DNA of 64,000 nucleotides. Source: Billgrantia tianxiuensis. GTDB taxonomy: Bacteria; Pseudomonadota; Gammaproteobacteria; Pseudomonadales; Halomonadaceae. The notes beneath the pieces were generated by a model. It was not told the DNA's origin. It ran no database searches and saw nothing but the letters and a program-made list of their open reading frames with translations. Positions 19,342-30,431 of the stretch are shown here, one piece after another (positions within the stretch are counted from its first letter, which is position 1; each line of letters begins with the position of its first letter). The stretch lies in the NCBI RefSeq assembly GCF_009834345.1, contig NZ_CP035042.1, forward strand, positions 2,852,001-2,916,000, read 5' to 3'. Both the position numbers and the translations under genes were made by a program.

Positions 19342-22077
19342 ATGAGGACCGACCCGGTCGTACTGACGGTCGCCTTCGGCTACCTGGCGCTGCTGTTCGT
19401 GATCGCCGCCTGGGGGGACCGCCGCGCCGAACAGGGCCGCTCGGTAATTGGTTCACCCACCGTTTACGCCCTCTCCATTGCGGTCTACTGTACCGCCTGG
19501 ACCTTCTACGGCAGCGTGGGTCGTGCGGCAGAGTTCGGCCCCAGTTTCCTGTTGATCTACCTGGGCCCAACGCTGGCCATGCTGATGGCGCCGCTGCTGA
19601 TTCGCAAGATGGTGCGTATCGCCAGCACCCAGCGCATCACCTCCATCGCCGACTTCATCAGCGCCCGCTACGGCAAGAGTTCCAGTCTCGGTGCACTGGT
19701 GGCACTGATTGCGCTGATCGGTATCACGCCCTATATCGCCTTGCAGCTCAAGGCGATCACCCTGAGCCATGCGGTGCTGGTCAACTACCCGGAGGCCGCC
19801 GAGTTTCGCCTGGTCGAGGAGAGCTTCTGGGTCGACAAGTCATTCTGGGTCGCGCTGGTGCTGGCGGTCTTCATCATCTTGTTCGGCACCCGGCACCTGG
19901 ACGCCAGCGAGCGCCACGAAGGCATGGTGGCGGCCATTGCCTTCGAATCGCTGGTCAAGCTGGTGGCCTTCCTCACCGTTGGGGTATTCGTCGTATTCGT
20001 GCTCTTCAACGGCCCCTTCGACCTGTTCCGTCAGGTTGCCGACAGCCCCCATATTAGCGGGGCGCTGGGACTCGAGGCGGTGCCCGGCGGCGCCATCGGC
20101 TGGGCCGGCACCCTGGTGCTCGCCTTCCTCGCCTTTTTGACACTGCCGCGCCAGTTCCAGGTGCTGGTGGTGGAGAACGTCGACGAGCGCCACCTGGCGC
20201 GTGCCAGCTGGCTGTTTCCACTCTACCTGGTCGCGATCAACCTGTTCGTGATTCCCATCGCCATGGCCGGCCTGTTGCTACCGGCGGGCAACAGCGATCC
20301 CGACAGCTTCGTCCTGACCCTGCCGCTCTCGGCGGGCATCGAAGGCATTCCGCTGCTGGTGTTCATCGGCGGCCTCTCGGCGGCCACCGGCATGGTGATC
20401 GTCGAAACCATCGCACTCTCCACCATGGTCAGCAACCAGCTGATCATGCCGCTATTGCTGCGCTCCAAACGGCTCCACCTGAGTTCCCAGGGCGAGTTGG
20501 CCGGCTGGCTGTTGGGCATCCGTCGCGTGGCGATCGTGCTGATCCTGCTGCTGGGTTATCTCTACCACGCCTTGATCGGTGATTCCTATAGCCTGGTGAC
20601 CATCGGGCTGGTGTCGTTCGTCGGTGCGGCCCAGTTCGCCCCGGCCATGCTGATCGGCATGTACTGGCGCGGCGCGACCCGGTCCGGTGCCAGCCTGGGG
20701 CTGCTCGCAGGCTTCGTTACCTGGATCTATACCCTGCTGCTGCCAGGCTTCGCCCAGTCAGGCTGGCTCGATGCCACCTTCCTGGTGCAGGGCCCCTTCG
20801 GCCTGGAGTGGCTGCGCCCCTACGCACTGTTCGGCCTCGAGGGCTTCGATATCTACAGCCATGCCCTGCTGTGGAGCTTGCTGGCCAACGTTGGCCTGCT
20901 GGTCGGCATTTCGCTGTTCACTCGCCAGAGCCCGGTGGAGCAGACCCAGGCGGCACTGTTCACCGAAGCCATGAACCCCGGCCTGCAGCACACTTCGCTG
21001 TGGCGCGGCCAAACCACCCGTGGCGAACTCAAGAGCCTGCTGAACCGCTACCTGGGCGCCAGTGCCACGGCTCGCATCCTGGCCGACCCACAGGGCACCC
21101 AGGCTGACGATGCGCCCGCACCGCCAACCCTGATCGCACGTGCCGAGCAAGCCTTGTCGGGTGCACTGGGCAGCGCGTCGGCGCGGGTGCTGATCAATTC
21201 CGTCGTACGTGGCGAGGCGCTTGACCTGGAATCGATCCTCAGCATCCTCGATACCACCTCGCAGACGCTGGAATACAACCGTCGCCTCGAGCAGAAATCC
21301 AACGAGCTGGCCAAGATCGGCGAGGAACTGCGTGCCGCCAACGAGCGCCTGCGCGAACTCGACCGGCTCAAGGACGAATTCGTCGCCATGGTCAGCCACG
21401 AGCTGCGCACGCCGCTCACCTCGATTCGCGCCTTCGCCGAGATCCTGCGCGACGGCAAGGACCTGCCGGAAGAGAAACGTACCCACTTCCTCGAGGTGGT
21501 GGTACTGGAGAGCCAACGGCTCTCGCGCCTGATAGAGGAAATCCTCGACTTGGCACGCCTGGAGAGCGGCCGGCTGACCCTGACGCCGCAGCGGCTCGAC
21601 CTGGTGGCACTGGTACGCCACAGCGTGGACGCGGTGCATCGGCTGCAGGAGGATCGCGGCGTAGAACTGAAGGTCGACCTGGAACTCGACGAAGCTCCCG
21701 TGATCGGCGATTCCGACCGCCTGGAGCAGGTGATCATCAATTTGCTCGACAACGCTGGCAAGTTCGCCGCCGACGAAAATCCGCAAGTGAGGCTCCACCT
21801 GTCCCGCCATCAGCAGAATTTCCGCTTGAGCGTGGAAGACAACGGCCCAGGCATCGTTCGGGAGGAGCGCGAGAGGGTGTTCGAGAAATTCCACCAGATC
21901 AAGCGCTACGGCGGCGTCAGCGGCAAGGCCCGCGGCCGCCCCCGCGGCAGCGGCCTGGGCCTGCCAATCAGCCGTGGTATCGTCGCCCACCTGGGCGGCC
22001 GGCTCTGGGTCGACGATGCCCCGACGCTGAACGGTGCCTGCCTGGTAATGGAGTTGCCAGAGGCACCGGCAGCGTAA
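19342..22077 (+). CDS. Sodium:solute symporter-histidine kinase (CrbS/CbrA-like)
   Basis: 911 residues. Residues 1-500 are a roughly 13-helix SSS-family domain (VYCTAWTFYGSVG, TSIADFISARYGKS). A linker with coiled coil at about 640-670 leads to a HisKA domain with H-box MVSHELRTPLTS (His686), then an HATPase with the N box (IINLLDNAGKF), G1 DNGPG and G2 SGLGLPIS. Proteins of this plan include CbrA (amino-acid and carbon use) and CrbS (acetate switch). The transport domain may sense or import the ligand. The likely partner is the receiver protein at 16707. The terminal gene of the operon; no obvious terminator follows. Confidence 0.92.
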   Translation: MRTDPVVLTVAFGYLALLFVIAAWGDRRAEQGRSVIGSPTVYALSIAVYCTAWTFYGSVGRAAEFGPSFLLIYLGPTLAMLMAPLLIRKMVRIASTQRITSIADFISARYGKSSSLGALVALIALIGITPYIALQLKAITLSHAVLVNYPEAAEFRLVEESFWVDKSFWVALVLAVFIILFGTRHLDASERHEGMVAAIAFESLVKLVAFLTVGVFVVFVLFNGPFDLFRQVADSPHISGALGLEAVPGGAIGWAGTLVLAFLAFLTLPRQFQVLVVENVDERHLARASWLFPLYLVAINLFVIPIAMAGLLLPAGNSDPDSFVLTLPLSAGIEGIPLLVFIGGLSAATGMVIVETIALSTMVSNQLIMPLLLRSKRLHLSSQGELAGWLLGIRRVAIVLILLLGYLYHALIGDSYSLVTIGLVSFVGAAQFAPAMLIGMYWRGATRSGASLGLLAGFVTWIYTLLLPGFAQSGWLDATFLVQGPFGLEWLRPYALFGLEGFDIYSHALLWSLLANVGLLVGISLFTRQSPVEQTQAALFTEAMNPGLQHTSLWRGQTTRGELKSLLNRYLGASATARILADPQGTQADDAPAPPTLIARAEQALSGALGSASARVLINSVVRGEALDLESILSILDTTSQTLEYNRRLEQKSNELAKIGEELRAANERLRELDRLKDEFVAMVSHELRTPLTSIRAFAEILRDGKDLPEEKRTHFLEVVVLESQRLSRLIEEILDLARLESGRLTLTPQRLDLVALVRHSVDAVHRLQEDRGVELKVDLELDEAPVIGDSDRLEQVIINLLDNAGKFAADENPQVRLHLSRHQQNFRLSVEDNGPGIVREERERVFEKFHQIKRYGGVSGKARGRPRGSGLGLPISRGIVAHLGGRLWVDDAPTLNGACLVMELPEAPAA

Positions 22078-22309
22078 ACGGTACGCGCCCAGGGCCTGAC
22101 AAAACCCAGCCCTTCTCGTGATGGTGAAGTAGAATGCCACACGCAACTTTTACCACGCCAGTCAAGAAAAATATTGCCAACCATAGAACAAACAAGCTAG
22201 GTTGTCAGCTGCCCGGCTCACTGCATCAAGGTCATTAGCGCACCCAGGCCCATGCAACCGGCGGCAAGACGACGAAAGGGATGGCAGGGAAGTACAAGGG
22301 GCAGCCAGG

Positions 22310-23542
22310 ATGACACCAGCAACAAAGGAAATGGGCAACCTCTTATTGGCAGCGCAGCCGATCTTCGACCGTCAGGATACTGCTCATGGGGTCGAGTTGC
22401 TGTACCGCAACGATCTGGGCAAGAGCGCACTCGAAGTCGGCGAGGATATTGCCACCTCGGAGCTGATCTACCACCTCAACACTGCCATCATCGACAGAAC
22501 CGAGTTGCTTCGGGTACCGGCGTTTATCAACGTCTCCACCGAGCTATTACTCGCCGAACCCTTTCTTCCGCTGCCACCCGACCGGGTGGTCATCGAACTC
22601 GTCGAGCGCATCACCCCCACCCCCACACTAATCAATGCCGTGCGCCGCCTGCACGGCCAGGGGTTTCGCTTCGCCCTGGACGACTTTGCCTTTACTCCCG
22701 ACTGGGACCCGCTACTCTCACTGGCCTCATACATCAAGGTTGACATCACCTCGCTGCCCCTCGCGACAGCCAAGCAGTACCGCACTCGCCTCGCCCACCT
22801 GGACGTGCAGTGGATTGCCGAGCGTGTGGAGACGCGTAAAGAACATGACGCCTACCTGGCACTGGGGTTCGACCTTTTTCAGGGCTACTTCTACGCCCGT
22901 CCCGCTCCGGTCTACGGCAAGAAGATCCCGCCGGCGACACTCCAAGCCATGCAAATACTCAGTCAACTCATGCAACCCGAGCCCGATACCGTTGAGATCG
23001 TTTCCCTTATCGGATCCGACCCACAACTTGCCATCAAGTTGACACGTATCGCTCACAGCGCCTACTACCCCTGCTATGGCACCATCGTCTCGATCCGGGG
23101 GATCGTCGCGCGTCTCGGCTTCCGTCAACTCTCCAGTTGGGTAACACTCTTTGGCCTGCTCGACCACGTCCACTCCCAATACGCCTCGTTGGCACTGACA
23201 CGCGCCAAGGCCTGCGAGCATCTCGCACATCAGGAGCAATTGGACGGCCAAACCGCCTATTTCATTGGTCTGCTCTCCACGGTCGACCTGCTGACCGGCA
23301 TCCCCAGCAATGAGTTCCTCGCCGATCTGGAGATCGACACCACGATCCGCGAGGCAGTATTGCTGCACCAAGGGAGTTATGGAAGCCTTCTGAATCGCAT
23401 AGAGGAAACCGAGCGTCGCCATGCCCAGCGGCAGCCGGTCCGCAATATCGAGGAAGAGAAACTGTCAGATCTGTATTACCAAGCGCAGCATGCAGCACTC
23501 GAACTGCTGGCCACGCTCTCGCAGGAAACCGTTACCGAGTAG
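22310..23542 (+). CDS. EAL-HDOD signalling protein 1 (YuxH-like)
   Basis: 410 residues from ATG 22310 (an in-frame start at 22202 adds an unconserved leader). The N-terminal EAL-like domain has ELLYR in place of EAL-x-R, then FINVS, ALDDFAF, YIKVD and AERVET (EGVET is usual), so c-di-GMP hydrolysis is doubtful. The C-terminal HDOD domain starts near residue 205 (QLAIKLTRIAHSAYY). Such proteins usually bind partners or nucleotides rather than act as phosphodiesterases. It is a clear paralogue of the gene at 24642. No FliA-type site is seen in front of it. Confidence 0.85.
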   Translation: MTPATKEMGNLLLAAQPIFDRQDTAHGVELLYRNDLGKSALEVGEDIATSELIYHLNTAIIDRTELLRVPAFINVSTELLLAEPFLPLPPDRVVIELVERITPTPTLINAVRRLHGQGFRFALDDFAFTPDWDPLLSLASYIKVDITSLPLATAKQYRTRLAHLDVQWIAERVETRKEHDAYLALGFDLFQGYFYARPAPVYGKKIPPATLQAMQILSQLMQPEPDTVEIVSLIGSDPQLAIKLTRIAHSAYYPCYGTIVSIRGIVARLGFRQLSSWVTLFGLLDHVHSQYASLALTRAKACEHLAHQEQLDGQTAYFIGLLSTVDLLTGIPSNEFLADLEIDTTIREAVLLHQGSYGSLLNRIEETERRHAQRQPVRNIEEEKLSDLYYQAQHAALELLATLSQETVTE

Positions 23543-23617
23543 GCAAACCGCAGAAATCGCTCGCGAAGCCGCAGCATGGACAGCATCCATTTGTCGCGGT
23601 CTACCTTTAATTCCCTG

Positions 23618-24133
23618 TCAGCGGAAGGCAGCCAATGCGATGACGTTCTCCATGGTAGCCTCATCCATGGCGTCGCCATGGCGCAGGTAGTACTCATACA
23701 TCAACCGGATCACCTTGGCCTCGGCCTCGGGTCGTAGCTTGATGCCCTTGGCCTTGAACATGGCGCACGTCTTGGCAATGATCTCCTCCAGAGTGTCGAA
23801 GTCGTGGGCAATCCCCTGGCCGCTGCCAGCGGCAGGGTCCCGCTGCGGGCTGGCCGACTCCTCAAGCAGCATTTCCCCTTCACCAGTCAGAAGCCAATGG
23901 CCGCTCACCCCTACGGCCCTGGCGATTGAGGCGAGCGCTGCCCCTTTGGGTTCACTCCGCCCACTGAAATAATTCTCGAGCGTCCGTCTGGCTACTCCGG
24001 CCTTATCTGCCAAGGCATTGCCACTCCCTGCGATACGCGCACAAGCACGTAGCCTGTCGCTTAGTGTGCTGCCGAGCTCTGCTGCACCTGAAGGGGCGTC
24101 GTGCGTAGCACTTCTCTTTTCCACGTGTCGCAT
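23618..24133 (-). CDS. XRE-family (cI-like) transcriptional regulator
   Basis: 171 residues from ATG 24131-24133. I prefer this start to the in-frame start at 24202 because a TATAAT -10 lies at 24153-24158 between them. The helix-turn-helix spans about residues 24-75 (GNALADKAGVARRTLENYFSG), followed by GHWLLTGEGEMLL, a pattern typical of phage-type repressors. The C-terminus is helical, with no LexA-type protease motif. It sits between the two EAL-HDOD genes, transcribed the other way. It could be a domesticated phage-type regulator, but no phage genes are adjacent. Confidence 0.8.
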   Translation of the reverse strand: MRHVEKRSATHDAPSGAAELGSTLSDRLRACARIAGSGNALADKAGVARRTLENYFSGRSEPKGAALASIARAVGVSGHWLLTGEGEMLLEESASPQRDPAAGSGQGIAHDFDTLEEIIAKTCAMFKAKGIKLRPEAEAKVIRLMYEYYLRHGDAMDEATMENVIALAAFR

Positions 24134-24641
24134 TTCCAGTAAGCCGCTGATAATTATATAGAAGCGATGCCACTTCGATAGGTACGCACTTATTTCCAAC
24201 ACAGCTTCAAAAGGGCTTGCTTAATTTGGCATTAATGGGCTAATATCTGTGACATCAACCCATTTAGCTGGCAGAGATGGGTATTTTGGCGTAGCCATGG
24301 CGTTCGATACCGCCACCCAAGCCCTGCTGCCTGCCGACAAAGTGGCGTCGCAACTCGGCATCCTACCGCTCCGATGGCAAGGACTGTCGATAGATGGCAT
24401 AGACCGACAGGATAACATTGCCCGCACCTCCCGCAATGTCGGCAAGACAGCGCAGTGCCAACCTTCGCCTCTTTGGGCGGCCGCCCCCGGACGACGATGC
24501 TCCGATGCTGAAAGGCACCCCGCCTGCCCATGGATTCGCCCGGCGCACTCATGAGCCGATCGACACGCTTGCTTAAATCCAAGTTAAAGAATTCTCGAAG
24601 CGCTGCCGATAACGGGAAGATAAGAGTCCGAGGGTCAAGGC
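24134..24641. other. 508-bp intergenic region between XRE regulator and second EAL-HDOD gene
   Basis: It holds the XRE -10 (TATAAT, minus strand, 24153-24158), a CATTAATG palindrome at 24230-24237 that could be an operator, and the FliA-like site at 24585. The first part is AT-rich. No convincing gene: a 176-codon leftward frame (24232-24762) overlaps the EAL-HDOD start and has no coding character. Confidence 0.5.
24585..24612 (+). promoter_or_regulatory. Sigma-28-like promoter for EAL-HDOD protein 2 (12-nt spacer)
   Basis: -35 TAAAGAAT and a perfect -10 GCCGATAA, but with a 12-nt instead of 11-nt spacer. It ends 29 bp before the ATG at 24642. The one-base-long spacer lowers confidence. Confidence 0.55.
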
Positions 24642-25871
24642 ATGACACAGGGACCGGATAGTGCAGACGACCTCTTACTGGCTTCGCAGCCGATTTTCGA
24701 TCGCGCGGACAACGTGCGTGGAGTCGAGTTGCTCTATCGCGACGACCAGGGCCTGAGCGCACTGGATGTCGGTGAAGATCACGCTACGGCGGAAGTGGTT
24801 TACCAGCTGTGTACGGCCATATCGCAAAAAGCCCTTCATTACCGGGCACCGGCCTTCATCAACGTATCCGCCGATCTGTTATTGGCACGCCACTTTCTGC
24901 CGGTTTCCCCGGCGCATGTGGTGATCGAGCTGGTCGAGCGGATAACGCCCACACCCGCCCTGGTCGAGGCCGTCAGCCGGCTGCACCAGCAGGGCTTTCG
25001 CTTTGCATTGGACGATTTCGCCTTTGCTCCGGAGTGGGACCCTCTGCTTCCCTTCGCCTCCTACATCAAGATCGACATCCAGGTGTCGTCCCTGGCGGAA
25101 GCACGCGCGTACCGCGAGCGTTTCGCGCATCTCGAGGCGGCGTGGATAGCCGAGCGGATCGAAACCCGAGAAGAGCGCGATGCCTACCTCGAACTTGGAT
25201 TCGAACTCTTCCAAGGGTACTTCTACGCACGGCCGGCGCCAGTGTATGGCAAGAAAATCCCTCCCGCGACACTGCAGGCAACTCACCTTCTCAAGGAGCT
25301 TTGCCGATCCGAACCGGACACCGGTGAAGTCATCCGCCTGATTCAGGCCGATCCCGAGTTGGCCATCAAGTTGATCCGTATCGTCAATAGCGCCTACTAC
25401 CATCCGCTCTCGCCCATCGGCTCGATCCAGGACGTAGTGACCCGCCTTGGCTTCCGGCAGCTTTCCAGTTGGGTGACGCTCTTCGGGTTGCTCGACAACG
25501 CACCGTCCGAATACGCGGAGCTGGCGCTGACCCGCGCCAAGGCCTGCGAACTCTTGGCCCAGCGGGACCAATTGAACAGCCAGGATGCCTATTTCATCGG
25601 CTTGCTATCGACAGCCGAGCTGCTATTGGGCATCCCACGCGAGGAGTTTCTCGGCTGTCTGGAACTCGACTCGGCCACCAGCGATGCCATACTACGCCGG
25701 GAAGGGGTTTACGGAAACTTGCTGCAGCGCATCGAAGGAACGGAGCGGCAGTTCGCCATGCGCCAGATGACACCATACGATGGCAATTCCCGCCTGTTCG
25801 ATATTTACCAACAGGCTCACCATCAGGCCTATGAGCTCCTGGCCGCCCTCACGCCCACGTCAAAGAAGTGA
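24642..25871 (+). CDS. EAL-HDOD signalling protein 2 (YuxH-like)
   Basis: 409 residues, collinear with the paralogue at 22310 throughout. The EAL-like domain again carries ELLYR, FINVS, ALDDFAF, YIKID and AERIET in place of the canonical EGVET; HDOD starts near residue 205. It differs from its paralogue in promoter: a sigma-28-like site precedes it. It converges on the nucleotidyltransferase gene with a 7-bp gap. The pair looks like a tandem duplication later separated by the XRE gene. Enzymatic activity is doubtful for the reasons seen in the paralogue; a role in motility is suggested by the promoter only. Confidence 0.86.
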   Translation: MTQGPDSADDLLLASQPIFDRADNVRGVELLYRDDQGLSALDVGEDHATAEVVYQLCTAISQKALHYRAPAFINVSADLLLARHFLPVSPAHVVIELVERITPTPALVEAVSRLHQQGFRFALDDFAFAPEWDPLLPFASYIKIDIQVSSLAEARAYRERFAHLEAAWIAERIETREERDAYLELGFELFQGYFYARPAPVYGKKIPPATLQATHLLKELCRSEPDTGEVIRLIQADPELAIKLIRIVNSAYYHPLSPIGSIQDVVTRLGFRQLSSWVTLFGLLDNAPSEYAELALTRAKACELLAQRDQLNSQDAYFIGLLSTAELLLGIPREEFLGCLELDSATSDAILRREGVYGNLLQRIEGTERQFAMRQMTPYDGNSRLFDIYQQAHHQAYELLAALTPTSKK

Positions 25872-25878
25872 ACTGGAA

Positions 25879-27004
25879 TTACCTGCCGGTGCTCCCCTGT
25901 GCCAGTCTGACCAGGCTTCGAATCGCCTGCATGTCGTGCCGCAGCAACAGTCGGTGGTCATCCTCGAGCCTGGCGACGTCGATCCATCCATCGGCGGCTC
26001 CCCCGCCTTCAGGTTGATCGACTGCTCCGTCAGTAACCGCTCCTGAAGACGGTCCAGCGCAGCGATACCCGCCCTCGCCTGGCGCGCCGTGAGCGCTTCC
26101 TTGAGCACTAGTGCCGACAATCTCCGGCGCGTATCGGGCACCCTGACGCCATGGCGCAACGACAACAGACGTACCGCATTGACCAATGGCAGCAGCCCTT
26201 GTCGCTTGAGATTGAGAGCGTTCTCGTGAGGCGCCCCCTCATCGTCTCCGGACAATCGGCCGAAACGGTCCAGGGCCACGGGTAGCTCATCGAGCAGTTG
26301 CGCCATTTCATCGAGGAACAGACCGGCCCGTGGCATGAGTTGCGCGACATGCCCCGCCAGCGCGTCGGCCAGATTGGCATCGCCGAATACCGGATGGAAG
26401 TCGAGCAGGATATTGCTCTGCTGGACACGCTTGACGCGACGCTCCCGGGTCCACAGCGTGAGCTGCTCACACCATTCGGAGAGGCGCTTGCGCCACATAG
26501 GCCAGCGCGCCATGACATGGCCGTTGCACAGCGGGATGCCAGCCTCGTCGAGACGTGTGGTGAAACGCTCCCCAGGGCCTGAAAAAAACCGTCGATCTCT
26601 GAGTGACGAGCGTCTGGGTAGTCAGCCACGATCATGGCGTTGTCCTGATCGGGGGCGAGCAGGCTCTCGTGACGGCCGGCAGAGCCCAGTGTGAGCACAC
26701 AGAACGCCACTGGTGGACTGCCCCACCCTTGACCCTGCATCTCGTTCAGCGAGAGCTGTATGGCGCGACGATAGAGCAGGTCGTTGTGATCGCTGATCAA
26801 CTGGCTGATGCGCCAGGCAGGCAGGTCGAGTCGTTGCAGCGCTTCGACCAGACGCAGCTGCCAGGCATGGGCGGTAGGCAGATCGGGGCTTGGCCCCAAC
26901 TCGTCCAGCGCTGCGCGCAGCGGGGCCAGCAGAGCCGCCGGCTCCGGCTCGCCATCACCTGCGAACAGCTCCCGCCAGGGTGAAGCCCGATGCAGCACAC
27001 GCAT
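25879..27004 (-). CDS. GlnD-like DUF294 nucleotidyltransferase, two frameshifts as sequenced
   Basis: Two one-base restorations, in C runs 26570-26573 and 26000-26004, yield 375 residues with a stop at 25879. The nucleotidyltransferase signature LGSAGRHESLLAPDQDNAM (near residue 90) has the GS and D-x-D metal ligands. After the first fix, the frame reads QALGERFTTRLDEAGIPLC; after the second, GGAADGWIDVARLEDDH, both typical of DUF294 proteins. Related proteins sit near SSS-kinases, acs and exonucleases in other gammaproteobacteria, often with CBS domains, absent here. The substrate is unknown. Confidence 0.82.
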
Positions 27005-27104
27005 GTCGTCTCCCGTCGCCCGACCACATCAAGCGAGTGTAACGAGAGAAGGCCCGCGAGGCACTTGGGCCAAGGGATGAAGCCGCCTCGCGGCCAAGTC
27101 CGCC

Positions 27105-27404
27105 TCAGCGCGATTCGAACATGTCGTCGCCGACCTGATCGATGTAACGCTGCGCCTTGCTCACCATCAACTGGTCGCAGGCTTCGCGCCCCGGAACCAG
27201 GTCGGAACGCTCGAAGCGGTGCTCTCGTATCTCGCCATTCCCGCCCGGCTTGCGAATCCAGCCGCTGACGCGGAATTGCCCGCCCTGCTCGGCCGGCTCC
27301 GAGACGATCTGATAGCCGTTGTACTCGACCGGCTCGGCGGCCTTGGCATTCCCCGGTTTGGCTTCGCCGCTTCCGAACAACCCACCCAACAGTTTCTTCA
27401 GCAT
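27105..27404 (-). CDS. HlyU-family protein
   Basis: 99 residues. The opening MLKKLLGGLFGSGE and the core VEYNGYQIVSEPAEQGGQFRVSG match the HlyU family (small, beta-rich). Named after Vibrio HlyU, but many members are not known regulators. A conserved Cys and a C-terminal helix ending DDMFESR are visible. It stands alone between the nucleotidyltransferase and argG, both on its strand. Confidence 0.78.
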   Translation of the reverse strand: MLKKLLGGLFGSGEAKPGNAKAAEPVEYNGYQIVSEPAEQGGQFRVSGWIRKPGGNGEIREHRFERSDLVPGREACDQLMVSKAQRYIDQVGDDMFESR

Positions 27405-27520
27405 TGTTCTCTCCTACAGCTCTTCCCTACGAATTTTTCCCTACGAGTTCTTTCAATGCGAACCTACCAAACGAGAGCGCCGGCCACTGGCCGGCGCATT
27501 CGAAGCAGATCGACAGGCAA

Positions 27521-28741
<1,221 letters not shown>

Positions 28742-28971
28742 TCGGGGGCTCCTTTCAGATAAGCGTCACAAGGCGTCCAGTATAGCGTGGCTGCCGCCCG
28801 GCGAATACCGGCGGCGGGACGTATCGCCTCCGAGCTGATAGACTTTTTGCTCATGACTGCCGGCCGGACAGGGAACTCCTGCCGGCAGCAAGCCGATGCC
28901 GAAACGGCAGGCGGGCAACGACAACTGACGACGACAGAGAGAGGCGCGTGACGCGTGATGAGGAGAGGCGC

Positions 28972-29634
28972 ATGAGCGAGGCGACTCGCGAGTTGATGGC
29001 ACAGCGGTTTCGCAGTTTCCTGCCGGTGGTGGTCGATCTGGAAACCGGAGGATTCAATCCGGAGCGCGATGCCATTCTCGAAATCGCCGCCGTGACGCTG
29101 ACCATGGACCCCGAAGGTAATCTGATGCCGGACGCGACCTACGCCTACCATGTGCAGCCTTTCTCCGGGGCCAACGTGGAGCAGTCGGCACTGGACTTCA
29201 CCGGCATCAAGCTCGACGACCCTCTGCGCCAGCGGGTGGCGCTCTCCGAAGCCGAAGCCCTGGGCGAGATCTTTCGCCCAGTTCGCAAGGCGATCAAGTC
29301 TCACGGCTGCACCCGCGCCGTACTGGTCGGCCACAACGCTGCCTTCGACCATGGTTTCTTGAATGCCGCGGTCAACCGCTGCGGGATCAAGCGCAACCCT
29401 TTCCACCCCTTTTCCAGCTTCGATACCGCCAGCTTGTCGGGCCTGGCCTACGGCCAGACGGTCCTCGCCCGCGCGTGCCGCGCAGCGGGCATTCCCTTCG
29501 ACAACCACGAAGCGCATTCGGCACGCTACGATACCGAGCGCACCGCGGAGCTGTTCTGCGCCATCGTCAACCGTTACAAGGATCTGGGCGGCTGGGCGCT
29601 GGCGCAGCGGGAACAGGGCCTGGAGGACCTGTAA
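28972..29634 (+). CDS. rnt: Ribonuclease T
   Basis: 220 residues. A DEDDh 3'-5' exoribonuclease that trims tRNA and other RNA ends. Exo [10 protein letters not shown], Exo [12 protein letters not shown] and Exo [13 protein letters not shown] are all intact. I chose the ATG at 28972, preceded by GAGGAG, rather than the GTG at 28948. A basic patch (KRNPFHPF) needed for tRNA recognition is visible. It converges on the HPF gene with a 14-bp gap. Confidence 0.95.
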   Translation: MSEATRELMAQRFRSFLPVVVDLETGGFNPERDAILEIAAVTLTMDPEGNLMPDATYAYHVQPFSGANVEQSALDFTGIKLDDPLRQRVALSEAEALGEIFRPVRKAIKSHGCTRAVLVGHNAAFDHGFLNAAVNRCGIKRNPFHPFSSFDTASLSGLAYGQTVLARACRAAGIPFDNHEAHSARYDTERTAELFCAIVNRYKDLGGWALAQREQGLEDL

Positions 29635-29648
29635 GGTCCAGCGGATGC

Positions 29649-30290
29649 TCAGTGGCGGGTGCCGGTGTCCTGCTCCCAGCCGGCGGGCATGTCGAGGTCA
29701 TCTTCGCCTGGCGTGCCGCCAACTCCCGGCTTGTCGATGATCTGCACGGTGCTGGCGTGCAGCCCCTCCTCTCCTTCGTCGGGTTCGAAGCGTACCCGGG
29801 TGCCTACGGTTAGGCGCTTGAAATCATCGTGCAGTACCGAGTTCTTGTGGAAGTAGAATTCTTCACCACTGAGGCTCTTGAGAAAGCCGTAGCCATCCTT
29901 CTCGAATAGGCGAACTACCGTCGCCACTGGAGGTATCGGTTCATCGTTATGCTGCTTGACCTTGCCATCACGCTTCGCCGCCTGCTTCTTGAGCTGCTTT
30001 TCCATGGCTTCGAAGGCGTTACGAATGATGGGACGCAGTTGAACATGTGGGTCGACGACCTTATCGCTCTTCTCAGCAACGAGTTCTCCCTTGGCCGGTA
30101 GGGACACCTCGACCAGGGCGCGATATGGATTCCCCGTCTTGTGGGGGTTCTGGGTCTGCTCGATAGTGACGCGGCATGACACGATATCCTTGCTGAAGTG
30201 CTCCAACTTGGCCACGCGCGACCTAACGTACTCATCGATCCAGTCGGAACGTGAAACGTGCTGGTAGGTGATTTCCAAGGGTGTCTGCAT
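29649..30290 (-). CDS. HPF/RaiA ribosome-associated domain fused to a cold-shock-like domain
   Basis: 213 residues. Residues 1-100 are an HPF/YfiA-type ribosome-hibernation domain (LEITYQHVSRSDWIDEYV, KTGNPYRALVEVS). A Lys-rich linker at 100-115 is followed by a cold-shock/OB-fold domain near residue 122 (VVRLFEKDGYGFLKS, EEFYFHKNSV). HPF proteins protect ribosomes in stationary phase; the added RNA-binding domain suggests a translational stress factor. The C-terminal tail is acidic. Such fusions are known but less common than plain HPF. No rpoN/hpf cluster is present, so this is not the canonical hpf. Confidence 0.88.
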   Translation of the reverse strand: MQTPLEITYQHVSRSDWIDEYVRSRVAKLEHFSKDIVSCRVTIEQTQNPHKTGNPYRALVEVSLPAKGELVAEKSDKVVDPHVQLRPIIRNAFEAMEKQLKKQAAKRDGKVKQHNDEPIPPVATVVRLFEKDGYGFLKSLSGEEFYFHKNSVLHDDFKRLTVGTRVRFEPDEGEEGLHASTVQIIDKPGVGGTPGEDDLDMPAGWEQDTGTRH

Positions 30291-30431
30291 CTTTACCTCC
30301 CTGGCTTGTGCATGCCTGAATCCATTTCGGCCATTCAGCTGTCAGCGTGGTCGTGCCCGAAGGGGATTTCAAACCCGTTGCTTCGTCATTTGGTTTCCTA
30401 ACGTATCAGGCCTGTGGACACAGCCCGGAAA

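Noticed and set aside
23618..24133. Prophage suggested by the cI-like regulator
   Set aside because: No integrase, structural gene or attachment site is adjacent.
24232..24762. A 176-codon leftward frame before EAL-HDOD 2
   Set aside because: It overlaps the start of a well supported gene, lacks a ribosome-binding site and has shadow-frame composition.
28948..28971. GTG start for RNase T at 28948
   Set aside because: The ATG at 28972 has a better ribosome-binding site.
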